Source of the DNA: Aurelia coerulea
Taxonomy: Eukaryota > Cnidaria > Scyphozoa > Semaeostomeae > Ulmaridae
Assembly (NCBI GenBank): GCA_039566865.1
Contig: CM076959.1
Span: 10,771,501 to 10,835,500 of the forward strand
Reading direction: 5' to 3'
Length of the DNA stretch: 64,000 nucleotides
The notes beneath the pieces were generated by a model. It ran no database searches. It was not told where the DNA came from and was given only the letters and a program-made list of their open reading frames with translations. The stretch's first letter is position 1; each line of letters starts with the position of its first letter. The translations under genes were made by a program, and so were the position numbers. Shown here one piece after another: positions 21,785 through 34,269 of this stretch.

Positions 21785-22798
21785 TACCGGGTGTCCCAAA
21801 AAAAGTTCCGACGTTTGATTGAGCACAGAGAAAAGTCTATTTAATCTGGCAATTTCTATTTATTCTAGCTACGTGCTAGATATTTCAACTTACAGTTTGG
21901 CATATCGTAGGAAGAAATTAGTAATCTGAAAATTGCGTTATGAGCTCTAACATTTCACTTTCATGTTGAAGGCAAAACCAGAGAGATTATCACGCCTTCC
22001 AGCTTCGTTATGGTGGGGACTCCCTCGACGAGCAACACAAAATTGAGTTGACAATTCGTTCATTACCTTGACTTCCCGAGCGGGCAGAAATTTTATTCAC
22101 AAGAGAAAGCGTTGTTTGTACTTGAACGGAATTTAGATTTAAATCATGTTGATTCTTTGAATTAGCCTAAGGTGCGAAGAATAGAGACAAATAGGTCTCG
22201 GGAAAACTGTTTGCTGCTGTTATTGTTGCCTTGTGCCAACTGGGAATTTCAAAAGGGAATCTTTACTGTTTCACGGTTTCACGGCACGGAGTAGAATTGA
22301 CTGTCTTTTTTTAACTAAAGAATAGTTTTAATTGCTTTTTCGACCAACCATATTATGCAATAATGCATTTTTGTGTGTTCGTCCAGTCCGAATTGAGTGC
22401 GTGGCAAGGTATGAACGTAGTATTTTCCCCCTGAGACCTATTAGATTCGATTTACAGACATTTACTTCAAATATACTCAATGAGCGGAACTCTTGCACGT
22501 CGTCAAGGCAATGAAACAAAGTGTCAACCCAGTTTTTGTGTTGCTCATCCGGAGATTCCCCCTCCACCACGATGATGCAGAAAGGCTCGCGTACTAATCT
22601 CTCTGGTTTTGCCTTCAACATGAAGATGCGATGTTAGGACTAATAACTCCATCTTCAGATTACTGATTTCTTCCCACGATATGCCAAACTGTTAGTTGAA
22701 ATGTCCAGTATGTACCTAAAATGAATAGAAATTGCCAGATAAGGAACTTTTTGTCTGCGTTCAATCAAACGCCGGAACTTTTTTTGGGACACCCGGTA
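21785..22798. mobile_element. mariner-type MITE (CCGGGTGTCCC family), copy 1
   Basis: The element is 21787-22796, 1010 bp. It opens CCGGGTGTCCCAAAAAAAG and closes with the mirror CTTTTTTTGGGACACCCGG, flanked on both sides by TA. Inverted similarity continues inward for about 270 bp (through GGCAAAACCAGAGAG and GAGCAACACAAA). A minus-strand frame of 97 codons (22328-22621) spans part of one arm; I see no transposase in it. TA duplication and the terminus suit Tc1/mariner. Confidence 0.75.
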
Positions 22799-22911
22799 TT
22801 CATATTTCATCCCTTTGTCACCGGCGCACTAAATTCAATTGTCCATACACCTGAATGACAAATACGACGGCGGGCCAGCGCGGCACCGTAGGCGACGCGC
22901 GGCAAGCCTAG

Positions 22912-25434
22912 TATTAATTGATATTCGATGGAATGCTAATTGATATTCCATGGAATATTTAAATAGCTTTATATCCGATACATCTTTTCTTTTCTCGATT
23001 GTTATCTCTTATCAAACAATTATTCTCGATTAAGTTTGCCGAATCAGTGGCAGCAATTATTCCTTTTCTCAAGGAGATAACACCATTGAAAAGACTAAGT
23101 TCATGTTATGAAATACTTTTTAATGATGAGATAATTTTATTATGTCAACGTAAACCAATAAATCTCTGTCAACACTTTCTACTCACTTGATGCTAAAGGT
23201 GGAAATCCTTTAGGCCCTTTAGTAGAACTTTCTTATGATCATACAATAAAGCTCTTTTTTTGCTAATCAATTGCGCAATGTCTATTCATCTAACCTGCAT
23301 ACCTTTCAGCACATAATTTTCTATGAATGAAACTTCAGGCCTAATGTATGTGACGAGATATTAGTTCCCCAGAAATTTCTCATACGCAGATTTTCACATG
23401 AATGCAGTTCAGTTGGCATTCTTTCAGTACAGTAACAGATTTCTATGTGATTGCAAGGTACATCAAAAGCGAATTCCCTGCTTATGTGCCGAAATCTTAG
23501 CTAGATATCTTTTTCAAATATTGTAAAATTGTACAAAAATTGAAAGTTTGCCATGCTGATTCCTCTCAACCAAACCAGGTTGTATGTTCAAAGGAACAAG
23601 TTTGGTCTGTACAAGTTTTGACAAAATTCTTTCCATTACTTACTTTTTTTGTCAAAATTACGTCTAGCGCCGTCTGCAAATTTTGTAGTGCATATTTTTC
23701 ACAGTATATTTCAGATTTTGAGCATTCATTGCCAATCTTTGATTAGAATTAGATTGATTCGATCCCATCCCATAACAAGCAAAAGATTTGCACAATAAGT
23801 TTTAAAAGGGGAGATGTTTTCGAAAATTTTCGAGAAAGTTTGTGACACCATCTTGGTCGCAGTTTCTGATCCTTAAGATTTTTCGTCCAAAGCATTAGTT
23901 TGATATGCACAGCAGGTCCCTCTTTATCATCAGCAAAGGATGTGAGAAAGAAACACTTTTTAATCTTATCGCCTATCACAACCTATGTCAGATACGTGCG
24001 CTATCTCCTATAGAAATATGTCAGAGAAATTGTCAGGACACAGAATTCTTAACAAAGCACTCTTTCAAATTATGCTGCAGGAGGCCTAACTTCCATCAAA
24101 CACGGATAGGGAAATCCTAGTGGCTTAGGTGCTAATGGCGTGTTGGTTTTGGTTTGTTCGTCTGCTATAAAATTGGCCTGCTTTTATTGGTGATGATATG
24201 ATGATAATGATTCACGAAATAACATATCAGTTAATACTAACTACATATGATTTCATGCGCCCCAGAAGAAGCAGAGCTTATTGGTACTTTTTTCTTCGCA
24301 CGAACCAAACTAATGAGAGTGCGACGAAACTAGTATTTGGTGATTTCCACGTTTATCTTTTCAGCAGTTTCTGGTGAGTTATTACTCATTTCTTTCCTTT
24401 CAGGTTTTAAGGTTAATTCGGTTTTGTCTTACTGGATTTAACAGTTTTTCTCTTGTTACAGGCTCATTTTGGTTATTGTTTCTTTTACAGGAGTTAATAG
24501 TCTTCTTTCTACTGATTTCGGTGTTTTTGTTGCGTTTATGAGTTTAATATGATGAGTCCATTATTTAAGGCTATTTTTGAAATCCTCGATCAACTCCAAC
24601 ATAAGAAAATACAGAGTCAATTTTCGTTTTTTCATGAATATGAAATTCTCATCTCCAAGTTGAAAGCAAAATACAACTAAGCAGAACAGCTATGATAATT
24701 TCTAGTAAAAATTGAACAGCAAATTCCACAATCCTGAAATACACAGCCAAGCAACGCAACTGTTCATGCAGCTAGGTAGCTTTCAAGCTAAAATTTCCTC
24801 TGTACACGTTTTTTATAAGAAACTGGTTTATAAGAAACTAGTACTGCGATGACCAAAAATTTAAGAAACTCTAGCACTACGCTCCATAACAGTTATGAAA
24901 CTCTTAACATTCAATTTAGGTATGTCTCTTTTATTCTATGTCTCTCTAACAAAGGTACCTTCATCTTTTTTTAACTTTTAGCCACAAAAACTGGTAATTT
25001 TTTGCCTGAATGTGCATGACTTATTCGTGATGACAATGTCAATGTAAAATGGAAGCCCTTTGTCGAGAACAAGCCTCAAATTTGAACAATATCGCAATGT
25101 TAGGCCTAAAAAAAAGAAACTATTTAAGAAACTTTTACTACTATAACACCGAAATTTACATGTGAAATTAAGAAACTTTTAGTACCAAGTGCTGATGCCA
25201 AGTTTCTTATAAAAAACATGTGTTACTAGTTTCTTGAAAAGCAAAAAAATCATCGAAGAGTATTTATTGTGTTTTCTCCTTGAGAAAGGAATATTTGCTG
25301 TCACTCCGACAAACCTAATTGAGATTAATTGCTTGATAAGGCAGCCAAAGATAGCAATCAAGAAAAGAAAAGATGTATAGGAATTAAGTATTCCATGGAA
25401 TATCAATTAGTATTCCATGGAATATCAATTAGTA
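22912..25434. mobile_element. 2.5-kb TIR element with diverged ends, non-autonomous
   Basis: The first ~180 bp (from TATTAATTGATATTC through ATACATCTTTTCTTTTC to CTCAAGGAGATAACACC) match the reverse complement of the last ~170 bp (ending TATTCCATGGAATATC...AGTA at 25,434) at roughly 80-85%. Two TATTCCATGGAATA-type palindromes sit at each end. No clear target duplication. The interior contains a later MITE (24805-25222) and otherwise short ORFs; no transposase recognised. Confidence 0.55.
24803..25222. mobile_element. MITE with CACGTTTTTTATAAGAAACT ends, copy 1
   Basis: The left end TA|CACGTTTTTTATAAG and right end CTTATAAAAAACATGTG are inverted repeats. Inside, TTAAGAAACT and AGTACTA motifs recur, and the middle (TATGTCTCTCTAACAAAGGTACC, read in parts) matches 54123-54543 and 58886-59306. 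The other copies have clean TA duplications, which points to Tc1/mariner; here the right flank reads TTA. Confidence 0.7.
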
Positions 25435-25500
25435 TTCTATGGTATTCCAGTATTCCAGTATTCCATGTCATTCCAGTATTCCATTCCAGTATTCCACATT
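25388..25500. repeat. short repeats of TATTCCATGGAATATCAATTAG and ATTCCAGT
   Basis: Two and a half 22-bp units form the right end of the 2.5-kb TIR element, followed by several ATTCCAGT units to 25,495. The latter part is the inverted counterpart of 7145-7215. Confidence 0.6.
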
Positions 25501-25554
25501 CTATGTTTTCAAGATAGTCATCTCCTTGCCACTTTTCTACTTACAGACAGGCAT

Positions 25555-25855
25555 GGTACAGGAGAATGATCTTTAAACATATCAAAATTGCCGGACGAAT
25601 AGTACATTGGAGCATTGTCTTACTCCGATATTCTCTTTAGAAGAAGCTAGGAGGAGAGGGCAGAGGCAGAGTTATATAGATCAACTCCTTTTTCCAGCAA
25701 AAATATCGTTGGCTCGAGAGAAAAGCATTGGAGAGTTTTAATGGGGGCTTTGAATGAGAAAGGGGGATGATCCTTAGCAGCCAAGGATTGGAGATTAAAG
25801 GCTCCTATGGCTCCATATTCTCGTTCCACTGCCCCGGATTATACAACACCACATA
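25555..25855. repeat. dispersed repeat, copy 2, first block
   Basis: Direct-orientation partner of 7430-7715; see shared blocks AAAATATCGTTGGCTCGAGA and TTTTAATGGGGGCTTT. The CCGGATTATAC motif occurs twice at the end here. Confidence 0.6.
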
Positions 25856-26039
25856 CATTGGATTATACACCGGATTATACTAATACAAAGCAGACAAGTG
25901 CTGTCATCGATCTCCTGTTTGTGTGATGTTGATGTTGTGACGAATATCAAAGGCCTTGGATAGACTCATCACATAAGCCTCAGTATCACTCATTGAAGAG
26001 GATTGTTATCGCTTGAACTAACAAGTCAGATTACAAATA

Positions 26040-26430
26040 TGCAACGAATCACGTCATAAATAAGATCACGAGTTCATACTTACAAAGGAAGGCTTCAGGG
26101 AGATAGGGGGGCTCGAATGAATGGGGAAATTTATTCTCAGGGGCATGGTGCTGAAAAGAAAGGACGGGAGGTAAATCGGATGTCTTACTCCGAGATGACT
26201 TTAGATGTCTTACTCCGGGTTTCTCATTTATTTCCGCACGTTCTAGAGGAGAGGATATAAATATTCTTGCTGCAAAGGAGCCCTTAGGGAGAAGGGGAGT
26301 TTGAATAAAAGGAGAAGTTTATTTTTAACAGTTAGTGAATTGAACAAGGAATCTGCTGAAAGGGTCGACAGGTGCGATAACGATTGACTGTTCCGTTCGT
26401 TCATTCATTAATCAAAAGCTATTCTTTTCA
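26040..26430. repeat. dispersed repeat, copy 2, second block
   Basis: Direct-orientation partner of 10,075-10,590, only about 190 bp after the first block, so this copy shows the arrangement without the extra 2.2 kb present in copy 1. Confidence 0.55.
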
Positions 26431-26450
26431 ATATGAAACCTACGCTTTGC

Positions 26451-27300
26451 TCCGGGGGGGGGGGGTACTTGACTTAAATTTGACATTTTTACGGGATGTG
26501 ACCACGAACAAAATTTGTTTTACCCTGCTCCAGAGTTTTTCGCTCCAAATGATAACCGATTCAGAAAAAAATGGTGAAAAGTATACTCCAAAAACATGAA
26601 AATGTGACTGAAAAAGGACCCGAGCTAGCAAAATTTTGGCATATTTCACAACCTGCTTCAGAAAAATTGCCTTATTTTGATACCCCGTGCTAGAAATAAT
26701 TGGTGAAAACGGTACCCTGAAAAGCGGAACATCCCAGTCGGACAAATGTACCGAGTGCCCCTCCTCCTGGGGTTTTGCTAGGAGTTTCTTATTCAATGTG
26801 GTATTTGCACGTAACGATGGGGGCCTAGGCTTATCCAAATCACAGATTATCCAAATAATTCCTCGCTTACACGGAAGTTACATGTAGTTAATGTGGGTAG
26901 TACGGAAGGAGCATTAGTATGTAAAGTTCAGAAAAGCAGAGAAGGCCAATGATTCAAAGTAAGGGAGTGTTCATTTTAATTCTAGGTACCAGGGCAGATG
27001 ATACTTAAACAGAATTAGACGACATTTCATACCCCATCTGGAAGAAAAAAGTTTTGTACCCCATCACCTTTTAGCGAAATGGTTTGGTACCCCCATCAAG
27101 ACGTCTTCAAGGACGGGATGTATAATATATATATGCACACATGCCAATTGGTCCCAGGCGATTTTCATACAGGTCCAGTGATTCATCATTTCCAGTTGTC
27201 TTCCAGTTGTACTTTTATGGCGATTTCATATAATTATTTTTCAAGCAAAATAGTTTTGCACCCCATACAAATTTTCCTTAACATTTTGATACCCCCAGAA
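26451..27300. repeat. decayed GGGGGTACTTGACTT-type element
   Basis: It begins with a run of G's then GTACTTGACTTAAATTTG, similar to the start of the 293-bp element at 44853 (GGGGGTACATGACTTGAGG). The phrases 'ggtacccc' and 'taccccat' recur through the region. A right end could not be fixed. No convincing ORF. Confidence 0.4.
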
Positions 27301-27339
27301 AGCAATGAGAAAACTGTTGATACCTCTGTCAAAAAACTT

Positions 27340-27930
27340 CCACCTTGGTACTCAGGATCATGACCTTCGGAAACTTATGCAGACCAGGGATGGGCTAAAA
27401 AAGGCTGCAACCAAAAGAAAGTCCCAATTCCTTATGGACGCATACAGACAGGTCCGCAATAAAGTCAATGTCCTAAACGTGCAACTAAAGAAGCAGTATC
27501 ATACTAATAAGATCTCTGCATGTCAAGGTAACATGAAAGAGTCATGGAAGGCAATCAATGAACTGCTCAACAAGAGATCAAAGTCAAGCAACATTGATGG
27601 TCTTAAAGAGTCTGGTTCAGAAACAGTTCACAAAAAAGATATTTCTAATGCAATGAACAGTTTCTTTTGCTCAGTAGGTAAGGATCTTACTGAAAAAATT
27701 AATCCAGCCCCAAATCCCCTTCTTGCAGGTGACTATGAGATTAACAAATATAAGGCAACATTCCACTTCAGAACTATTGACGTACAGGAGAGCAGGGATG
27801 CATTTGCCATGGCTAAGACAGCAAAGAGCTTTGGGACTGACAACATCTCTAGCTACTTTCTGAAGCTTGCACTGCCTTCTATTGAAAATTTGCTTCCTAT
27901 TATCAATAGCTCAGTTTTGTCATCATTCAG
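27340..27930 (+). pseudogene. LINE fragment: linker and start of reverse transcriptase
   Basis: The open frame 27305-27943 contains the Lys-rich linker that follows the endonuclease in CR1-group ORF2 proteins (QVRNKVNVLNVQLKKQYH), then NAMNSFFCSVGKDL and the first RT block AKSFGTDNISSYFLKLA. It stops at about 27,930 where it meets a minus-strand LINE. The two partners overlap in a short stretch (about 27,900-27,925) readable as RT on both strands. Confidence 0.7.
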
Positions 27931-30344
27931 TTTCAATTTATGACTGAGCATCCATGCCCGAATATTTTCAATACAGTCTTCTATTTCTGTAACTGCCTTA
28001 TTTACTGCCTTCGGGTCAGATGGGTTGAAACTAGGATACAGTTATGTATCATCTGCGTATCCTGCTATGCTTGGTGCATGTCTTTCGATAATGTCATATA
28101 GAGAACTTAAATAACCCAGAAACACAACTGGACCTGCACAACTGCCTTGAGGCACCCCATGTTATAACCTATAGATCTCTGATAGGGTATCCTTTATAAT
28201 AAATCTCTGTTCTCTGTCTCTCAGATAAGAAAAAAACCATGATCGAACTGTCCCTGAGATATTAAATCTTTGTTGAAAAATCACAGACAATATTTCATGG
28301 AATCCTGGTCAACTGTGTCGAATGCCGCACTCAGATCAAGTAAAACCAGTATAGTGACTTTCTGCCGGTCCATGCTGTTCATGATATCCGAGTAAACTTC
28401 AACTAACAATGTTTCAGTACTGTGGTATTCTTTGTAAGCCGAGTTTTGAGTGGAATACAGGCCATTTTGTTGCAGATGTTACACAAACTGAGGTAGTGTT
28501 GACTTCTTTATTATATTTGCAACAAATGGAAGATTACTGACTGGACGATAATTCTTGGAGATCAAATCTAAGCCTAGCTTTTTCAACAATGGAATGACAA
28601 GTGCACATACTTCCAGCAATCTGGAAAGCTCCCAGTTGACAATGACTTGTTTACAATAGCAGTAATTGCTTTTGATTAGAATGTCAATGCACCTTTTCAG
28701 TAATTCAGTTGGCACTGGATCTAGACAACAGGATTTATTTGATGACTTAATTATTATGTCCATTATTTCTTGCTGTGAAAGCTCTTTGAACTGGTCAAAT
28801 GCAGGTACATTTTGCGAAAGTTCATATTCAGCCATATTTTCTATACCATCATGGCTTACTGTGATTTCTATCTGCAATCTTATGCTCTCAATTTTGTCTA
28901 TGAAAAAATCCCCAAAGTTTTTGCATAATGTCTCTTTGGTCTCATCCGGATATTTTGTGATGTTATCTCCAGTTGTGAGTTTAGAAACAAGACTGTAAAG
29001 TTGTTTTTGGTTACCTGTACAGACTTCAATCTTACTGGAGTAATATGCTCTTTTGGCATCACTGCAAATTCTGATATAATGATTCCTTTTATTCCTAAAT
29101 GTATCAAGGTCGACACAAGCCTTGGTTTTCTTCCACTTTGCTTCTGCTGTTCTCTTATCTCTTTTTAGTTTTCTAACCTCATTATTGAAACAGGGTGACA
29201 CAGTTTTAGTTCTCAAAACTTTTGAAATTATTGGTGCATGCTTATCAAAAATTTCTTTCAGATTTGAATCATATAGATTAGCTAACTCAGGCAGTGATGT
29301 CTCATTGTAATCAGCCCTGATCAAATCAGTTGATGCAATGTCACTTTTCAAATTATCCGAATTGATCTCTCCTAGCTTTCTGAATCTTATTTGTTTTGTT
29401 TGAACTTCTCTGGTTTATCCATGGTTGTCACAACTTTCACAAAACAGTGATCTGAAATGTAATTTCTTGTCTGTGTACTTGTACTGTTACTTCATCATTA
29501 GTGATGATTAGGTCAAGTGTGTGGCCAGAAATATGAGTTGGCAGCCAAACATGGTTTATTAAGCCAACGCCTTGTAGCAAATCCAAGAATTGTTTTGCAT
29601 TTGCATCACTGCCATCATCTATATGAATATTGAAATCTCCCCCTATAATCAGCTTGCCTTGTGCTGTTATGATTGATTCTAGGTATTCTGAAAGCTCTGT
29701 GAGAAATGTCCTCACAGTTACTGGATGCTGTGTGGAATGTGGTGGTCTATAAATCACGACAACAGTTATGGTTCCTGAGTAATTTTTCAGCTTCCATTCT
29801 GCAAATTCATATGATGTTTTACAGCCAGAGTTTATCAGGTTTGCTTTAAATCTAGATTTTGATAATAAACCTATCCCTCCTCCATTCCTGTCAGTTCTAG
29901 GTACATCCTGAAAATTTAGGTCAGGTAATGTGCATTCTGCACGCTTCACGGAGTCATCTTCTCTTAACCAGGTTTCAGTTATCATGCAGATATCATAATT
30001 ATCATCAGCAATGCTTGTGACTAAATCACATGTTTTATTTCGTATGGATCGAGCATTAACACATCCAACGGTGAGAAAAATCTAATAATCTCTTTCTCTG
30101 CTAATGTTACAATATTTTCTACATTGCATCCAGTAAGATGAAACTTACGTTCCTTACGGCGACCACCTTTTGTTCCTCTCATTGTTTGTATAGAGCGTCT
30201 TAAAATTCCAAGCTTCTTAACTCTTAGATAATCTGTTATGGATAGCTTCAAATCTTTCCTGGTCATTCCAGTAAAAATATCCAACATGCTTCTGGAACTG
30301 TATTGTACCTTTGTCATCACTGCAGTTCTCAGCCTGCATTGCAC
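27900..30344 (-). pseudogene. L2/Rex1-like LINE ORF2, minus strand, endonuclease plus RT, decayed
   Basis: Reading right to left: a basic leader (GTKGGRRKERKFHL, about 30,150), then an apurinic-type endonuclease (NARSIRNK near 30,055; ITETWLRED; IYRPPHST; GGDFNIHID; HTLDLIITND; 29437-30074), then linker and RT (28479-29351: RNKRNHYIRICSDAKRAYY, SNKSCCLDPVPTELLK, KNYRPVSNLPF), then out of frame QGSCAGPVVF and GYADDT followed by a stop in place of the usual Gln (about 28,030-28,065). Several frameshifts and this stop make it dead. The 3' end is lost at the junction with the plus-strand LINE. Confidence 0.8.
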
Positions 30345-30549
30345 AGAACCGAGGCGTGATCGATTAGGCCTAACTTTAGGCCGAATCTTCCATTTGACTG
30401 TTGCAGCTCTGCAGGCACGAGAAATGCATTAAAAGGGCATGTAAACAACCAGTGAAATCCTCCAGACGATGCTCCAGCCTTGCCTGCTTAAGCTCATCCC
30501 AAGGATGATAGATATAACTCATTTAACACAGAAATATTATCAGTTTTAA

Positions 30550-30858
30550 TTAAGCTCTTCGAAGTGCAACCTCCGCCCAGGCGCAACTTACGATCCTCTT
30601 AATAAAAATACCATCATTTATGGAATTATTCATGCAGTCAGTGACACATGGGCATGCAATTTCCTTCGCCTTTTTTAAGATATTGGTAGGAATATTACCG
30701 CTAACTGATTTGCTACAATCGAGTGACTCAATCTTTTCCATAACATTCCATTGGTTAACACGCTCGAAATCAAATTTGGTAACAATTTTCGATGCTTCTT
30801 TGATATATGGTAGTTTCTCAGTTTGGGTAGTTTCTTTTTCATTTTTGTTGCAAATCAT
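30550..30858 (-). pseudogene. LINE linker/RT fragment
   Basis: The frame contains EKIESLDCSKSVSGNIPTNI and KAKEIACPCVTDCMNNSI, which align by eye with residues around 460-500 of the intact ORF at 46869-49775 (KIEALDNSKSSSGNIPTKI, QAKEVICPYLTDCINATM). It is a short 5'- and 3'-truncated piece of that family. Confidence 0.7.
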
Positions 30859-31080
30859 TTCGTTGGTGTGTTGTTTTTTTCGAAAGTATGGGACATTGTT
30901 TGGAAATCTCGAAATTTATAGTGTTATAACTCTTTCCCAGTTTGGCTTTAGTTTTCTTTTTCATTTTCGTTGCAAATCATTTCGTTGGTTTGTTGTTTTT
31001 TTAGAATTAGGAGACACTTTTCAGAAATCTGGAAATGTACAACCTTATAACCCTTTCTTAGTTTTGGTTTTCACTTTTGT
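30830..31080. repeat. tandem dimer, about 123-bp period
   Basis: TTTTTGTTGCAAATCATTTCGTTGG and the ~100 bp after it recur about 123 bp further on, with a third partial unit after 31,070. The phrases GAAATCTCGAAATTTA / GAAATCTGGAAATGTA align in register. Confidence 0.65.
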
Positions 31081-31414
31081 TGCATATTTATTCGTTTTTG
31101 CTTCTGATGTTTTCATTTTGGTATCTGCCTCCCAATAGGCTATGACTGTAAAGACTGCCCATTGCCAACGAATAAAAACTTTGATCTTGCAGACCCCATG
31201 TCTACAGGTAACGCTATGGTAGACTCTCGCGTGACCACCGATTACATTTCAATTTCTTGGTTGCAGTTGCAGTCAACTTAAAATAACTTTCTTTCAAAAA
31301 CAGCCATCCCAGCCCTTCGTCAGCTTAAAATTAGACATGACTTTTATTAAGAACTCATTGACATGTTTGTTTAATACATCATTTGAGACCAGCCTATTTC
31401 CAGACTCATTTTTC

Positions 31415-31612
31415 ATTTCATTTTCATTTTTAAGTTTTTAACCATGGTAGCCCCGTCAGCCTGCAGAGACTGCTTTACAGGGGGCCGTGCAAATTATTAC
31501 AAAACAAATTTGAAACCTAAATTTGTTTTACTTGCCATTATCTTCCACTCATTGCGCTTTTCTTTTTTTGTCGGAGCTTTTGCCTCACCTCTGAGGCCTC
31601 TTCAGCGACTGA
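31415..31612 (-). pseudogene. LINE 3'-end fragment, minus strand
   Basis: A GTAGCCCCGTC...CAGGGGGCCGTG block here repeats at 31,650-31,700, i.e. a second copy of the same LINE's 3' UTR, with a degenerate (TGAAA)n-type tail at 31,412-31,432. The block 31,520-31,612 occurs inverted at 32,600-32,712. Confidence 0.55.
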
Positions 31613-31614
31613 CC

Positions 31615-32580
31615 AGTTCATTCATTCATTCATTCATTTTTAATTATTTAGGCACGGTAGCCCCGTCAATCCATATGAACTGCTTTTCAGGGGGCCGTGG
31701 CAAAACATTTACTAATTCAAAAGATCACTATATAATAGTTAACAAAAAAAAAATAAAAGAATTCTCGTTAAGGCAAGTTTTTGATTCTTCTCTTAAAAGT
31801 GGCAAGGGAGGGTGCCCATTTAGCATCAGGTTCAAGTTGATTCCAAAGCTTAGGTCCACGAAAAGATATAGCCCTCTGCCCATTGTTAGTTTTTCGTAAT
31901 GGTAACGAGAGATCAGTATCGGTGTTTCTCAGTTTTCTGACATTTCGAGTAGAATTTTTTTCGAACAAGTCTGAAAGGTACTCCGGGACCAGACCATTTA
32001 GCGATTTGTACATTGTGGTAGCTGTTTCGCTTCTGATAATGTCATTTACAGTAGGCCAATTTAAACTGCGAATTAATGCCATAGCAGGCGTATCAAATCG
32101 ACTTTTAGTTACAATCCTAGCTGCTCGATTTTGCAGCTTCTGCAGGGTTTGCAGTTTAGTCACCCCACAGCACCCCCACACCGAACAACAGAACCGAAAA
32201 TGGGGCTCGACGATACCCCTATACATTGCACTCAACGTGTTTTGAGGTAAAAATTTCCTGGAATATTTCAAAAATCCAATTGCACGAGAAACCTTAGTAC
32301 GGAGATTGTAAACGTGTTCTTCCCAATCCAAATTTCTATCGATTATCACACCCAGATACTTTGTTCGGTCTACATTTTCAACCTGAGAGTCACCAATAAA
32401 AACTAGTGGATGATCAACAGCCTTGTCGGTAATTTTCTTAATTTTGGGCTGGGAACCTACAATCAAAGCTTGAGTTTTTAAAACATTCAAAGAAAGTTTA
32501 TTACCCTGCAACCATCGCTTCAAATCATTCAGTTCACTATTCAGAGTTTGGTTTATATCTACTAAGCTCGAAGAAGAGTA
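31615..32580 (-). pseudogene. CR1/Rex1-like LINE, 3' half of RT with (ATGA)n tail
   Basis: The open frame within 31768-32709 codes the C-terminal half of an RT: just after where YADD should be (SISYSSSSL), then LKRWLQGNKLSLNVLKT, YLGVIIDRNLDWEEHV, EPHFRFCCSVWGCCG, LQNRAARIVT, and FRGPKLWNQL near the end. The tail is ATGAATGAATGAATGAA at 31,617-31,640. The catalytic YADD and all upstream parts are missing; the extra codons beyond 32,580 come from joined repeat. Confidence 0.8.
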
Positions 32581-32889
32581 AGAAATACTGGGTCTCAGAC
32601 TGGGTCGCTGAGTCTGAGTCAGTCGCTGAAGAGGCCTCAGAGGTGAGGTGAAAGCTCCGAAAAAAAAAGAAAAGCGCAAGGAGTGGAAGATAATGGCAAG
32701 TAAAACCAATTTAAATTATATCAATAGCCTTGGGTACAACACTCGGGATCAGATACGAATTCTTTCGAATTCAATACAAACTAGACGAAGAAATTTAAAA
32801 CCATATTTACGATTAATCTAAACATATGATACAAATAGAAATGTCCCGAAATTAGTCATAAGAAAAATAAAACCAAAACCCTCTACAAT

Positions 32890-34130
32890 TTCTTGTTTAA
32901 CCTCATTTGAAGGTTAGAAAAGGAGAGTCATTATTACCTTACCTCGATGAGACCTGGAAATCAGCCATGGACAATGGGAAATATGTGGGCATTCTACTAA
33001 TAGATTTTAGAAAGGCCTTTGATACAGTAGACCATAAGATACTGCCCTTTAAATTGCAAAGTGTAGGAATCTATGGAAATATATCAATATGGATTGAAGA
33101 TTACCTTACTGAAAGGAAGCAATTTTGTGAAATAAATGGTGTAGCATCAAAGCTATTGCCAGTATCATATGGAGTCCCTCAAGGATCCCTTGCAGGACCA
33201 AGACTATTCTCAATATACATACGTAGGAGATCTACCAAATTGCCTGTCAGTTGGCCGGATTCATATGTATGCAGAGGACACCACAGCTTTCTGCATTGGG
33301 GATTCGACAGAAGAAGTAACTACAACCATGTCCAAAATGTTAGGAGAGATAGACACTTGGTGTACGCAACACAAACTTACATTGCACTCTGGAAAGACCA
33401 AAGCTCTAATATTAAACAGGCAAAAATTTACAGGACCACTAAACGAGTTAACAGTTGGAAAGGATAGTATAGGGTATGTTGATGAAGCTGAGTGCTTGGG
33501 GATAAAATTTGACCAAAAATTATGTTGGGCTCCCCAGATAAGTAGGGTTATAAAAGCCTATAATGCCAAGATAAAGAAACTTAAAAGTAAGAGGTACTTG
33601 AAAAGACAAATGCTAGAAATCTATAATTCAAAACAGTTATTCCTGCAACAACCTATTGTATCTCAGTATGGGGCACATGTGGAGAGCAACTATTCAGCAA
33701 ACTAGAAAAGACACACATAAGAGCAGCCAGCACTATTCATGGCATTAAAGGAAAATATAACAATGAAAAAATCTTACAGATAGCAAATTGGGACCCCCTT
33801 TCATACATCTACCAAAGGAGATTGTTGACCATAATGCAACAAGTCAACTTAGAGAAAGTCATCCCAATAATTTTGCAGTTGTTCACCAAAAAGCAAGAAC
33901 AAAGATATGAACTAAGAAGAAGAACTGTCTTCAAGATCCCTTCATTTAGAACAGAAATTGGTAGAAATACTGTAGCCTTTAGGGGACCAATGATATGGAA
34001 TAGTTTAAAAGAAGGTTTGAAACTGAAAACCATTGAAAATTTCAAAGTAAAATTAAGGAAACACAGGACTCATGTTAAAAATTTTAGTTTTGCCAAAGGA
34101 AAAAGGGCACATAAGTTTCAAAATTAATAT
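32890..34130 (+). pseudogene. CR1-like LINE reverse transcriptase, frameshifted
   Basis: Three frames in sequence code one RT: LIDFRKAFDTVDHKI and GVPQGSLAGPRLFSIYI (32907-33230), then HMYAEDTTAFCIGDS, HKLTLHSGKTKALIL and LGIKFDQKLCW (33169-33705), then RRRTVFKIPSFRTEIGRNTVAFRGPMIWNSL to a stop (33822-34127). The active-site motif reads YAED instead of YADD, a change at a catalytic Asp. Endonuclease and RT N-terminus are missing. Confidence 0.8.
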
Positions 34131-34269
34131 TTTCGTTTATCAGTGATTTTAAGCTTTCATTTGGAACACTAAATAAAAAGAACATTAGAAAAAAAATTTG
34201 TTAAGTATAGTATAAATTGCAGGTACAAATCAGCTGCAAGCTGCCAATATCTTACCTGCTCATCAACAA

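Noticed and set aside
22328..22621. 97-codon minus ORF as a mariner transposase remnant
   Set aside because: No DDD/E-type motifs or helix-turn-helix were recognisable; part of it lies in the inverted arm.
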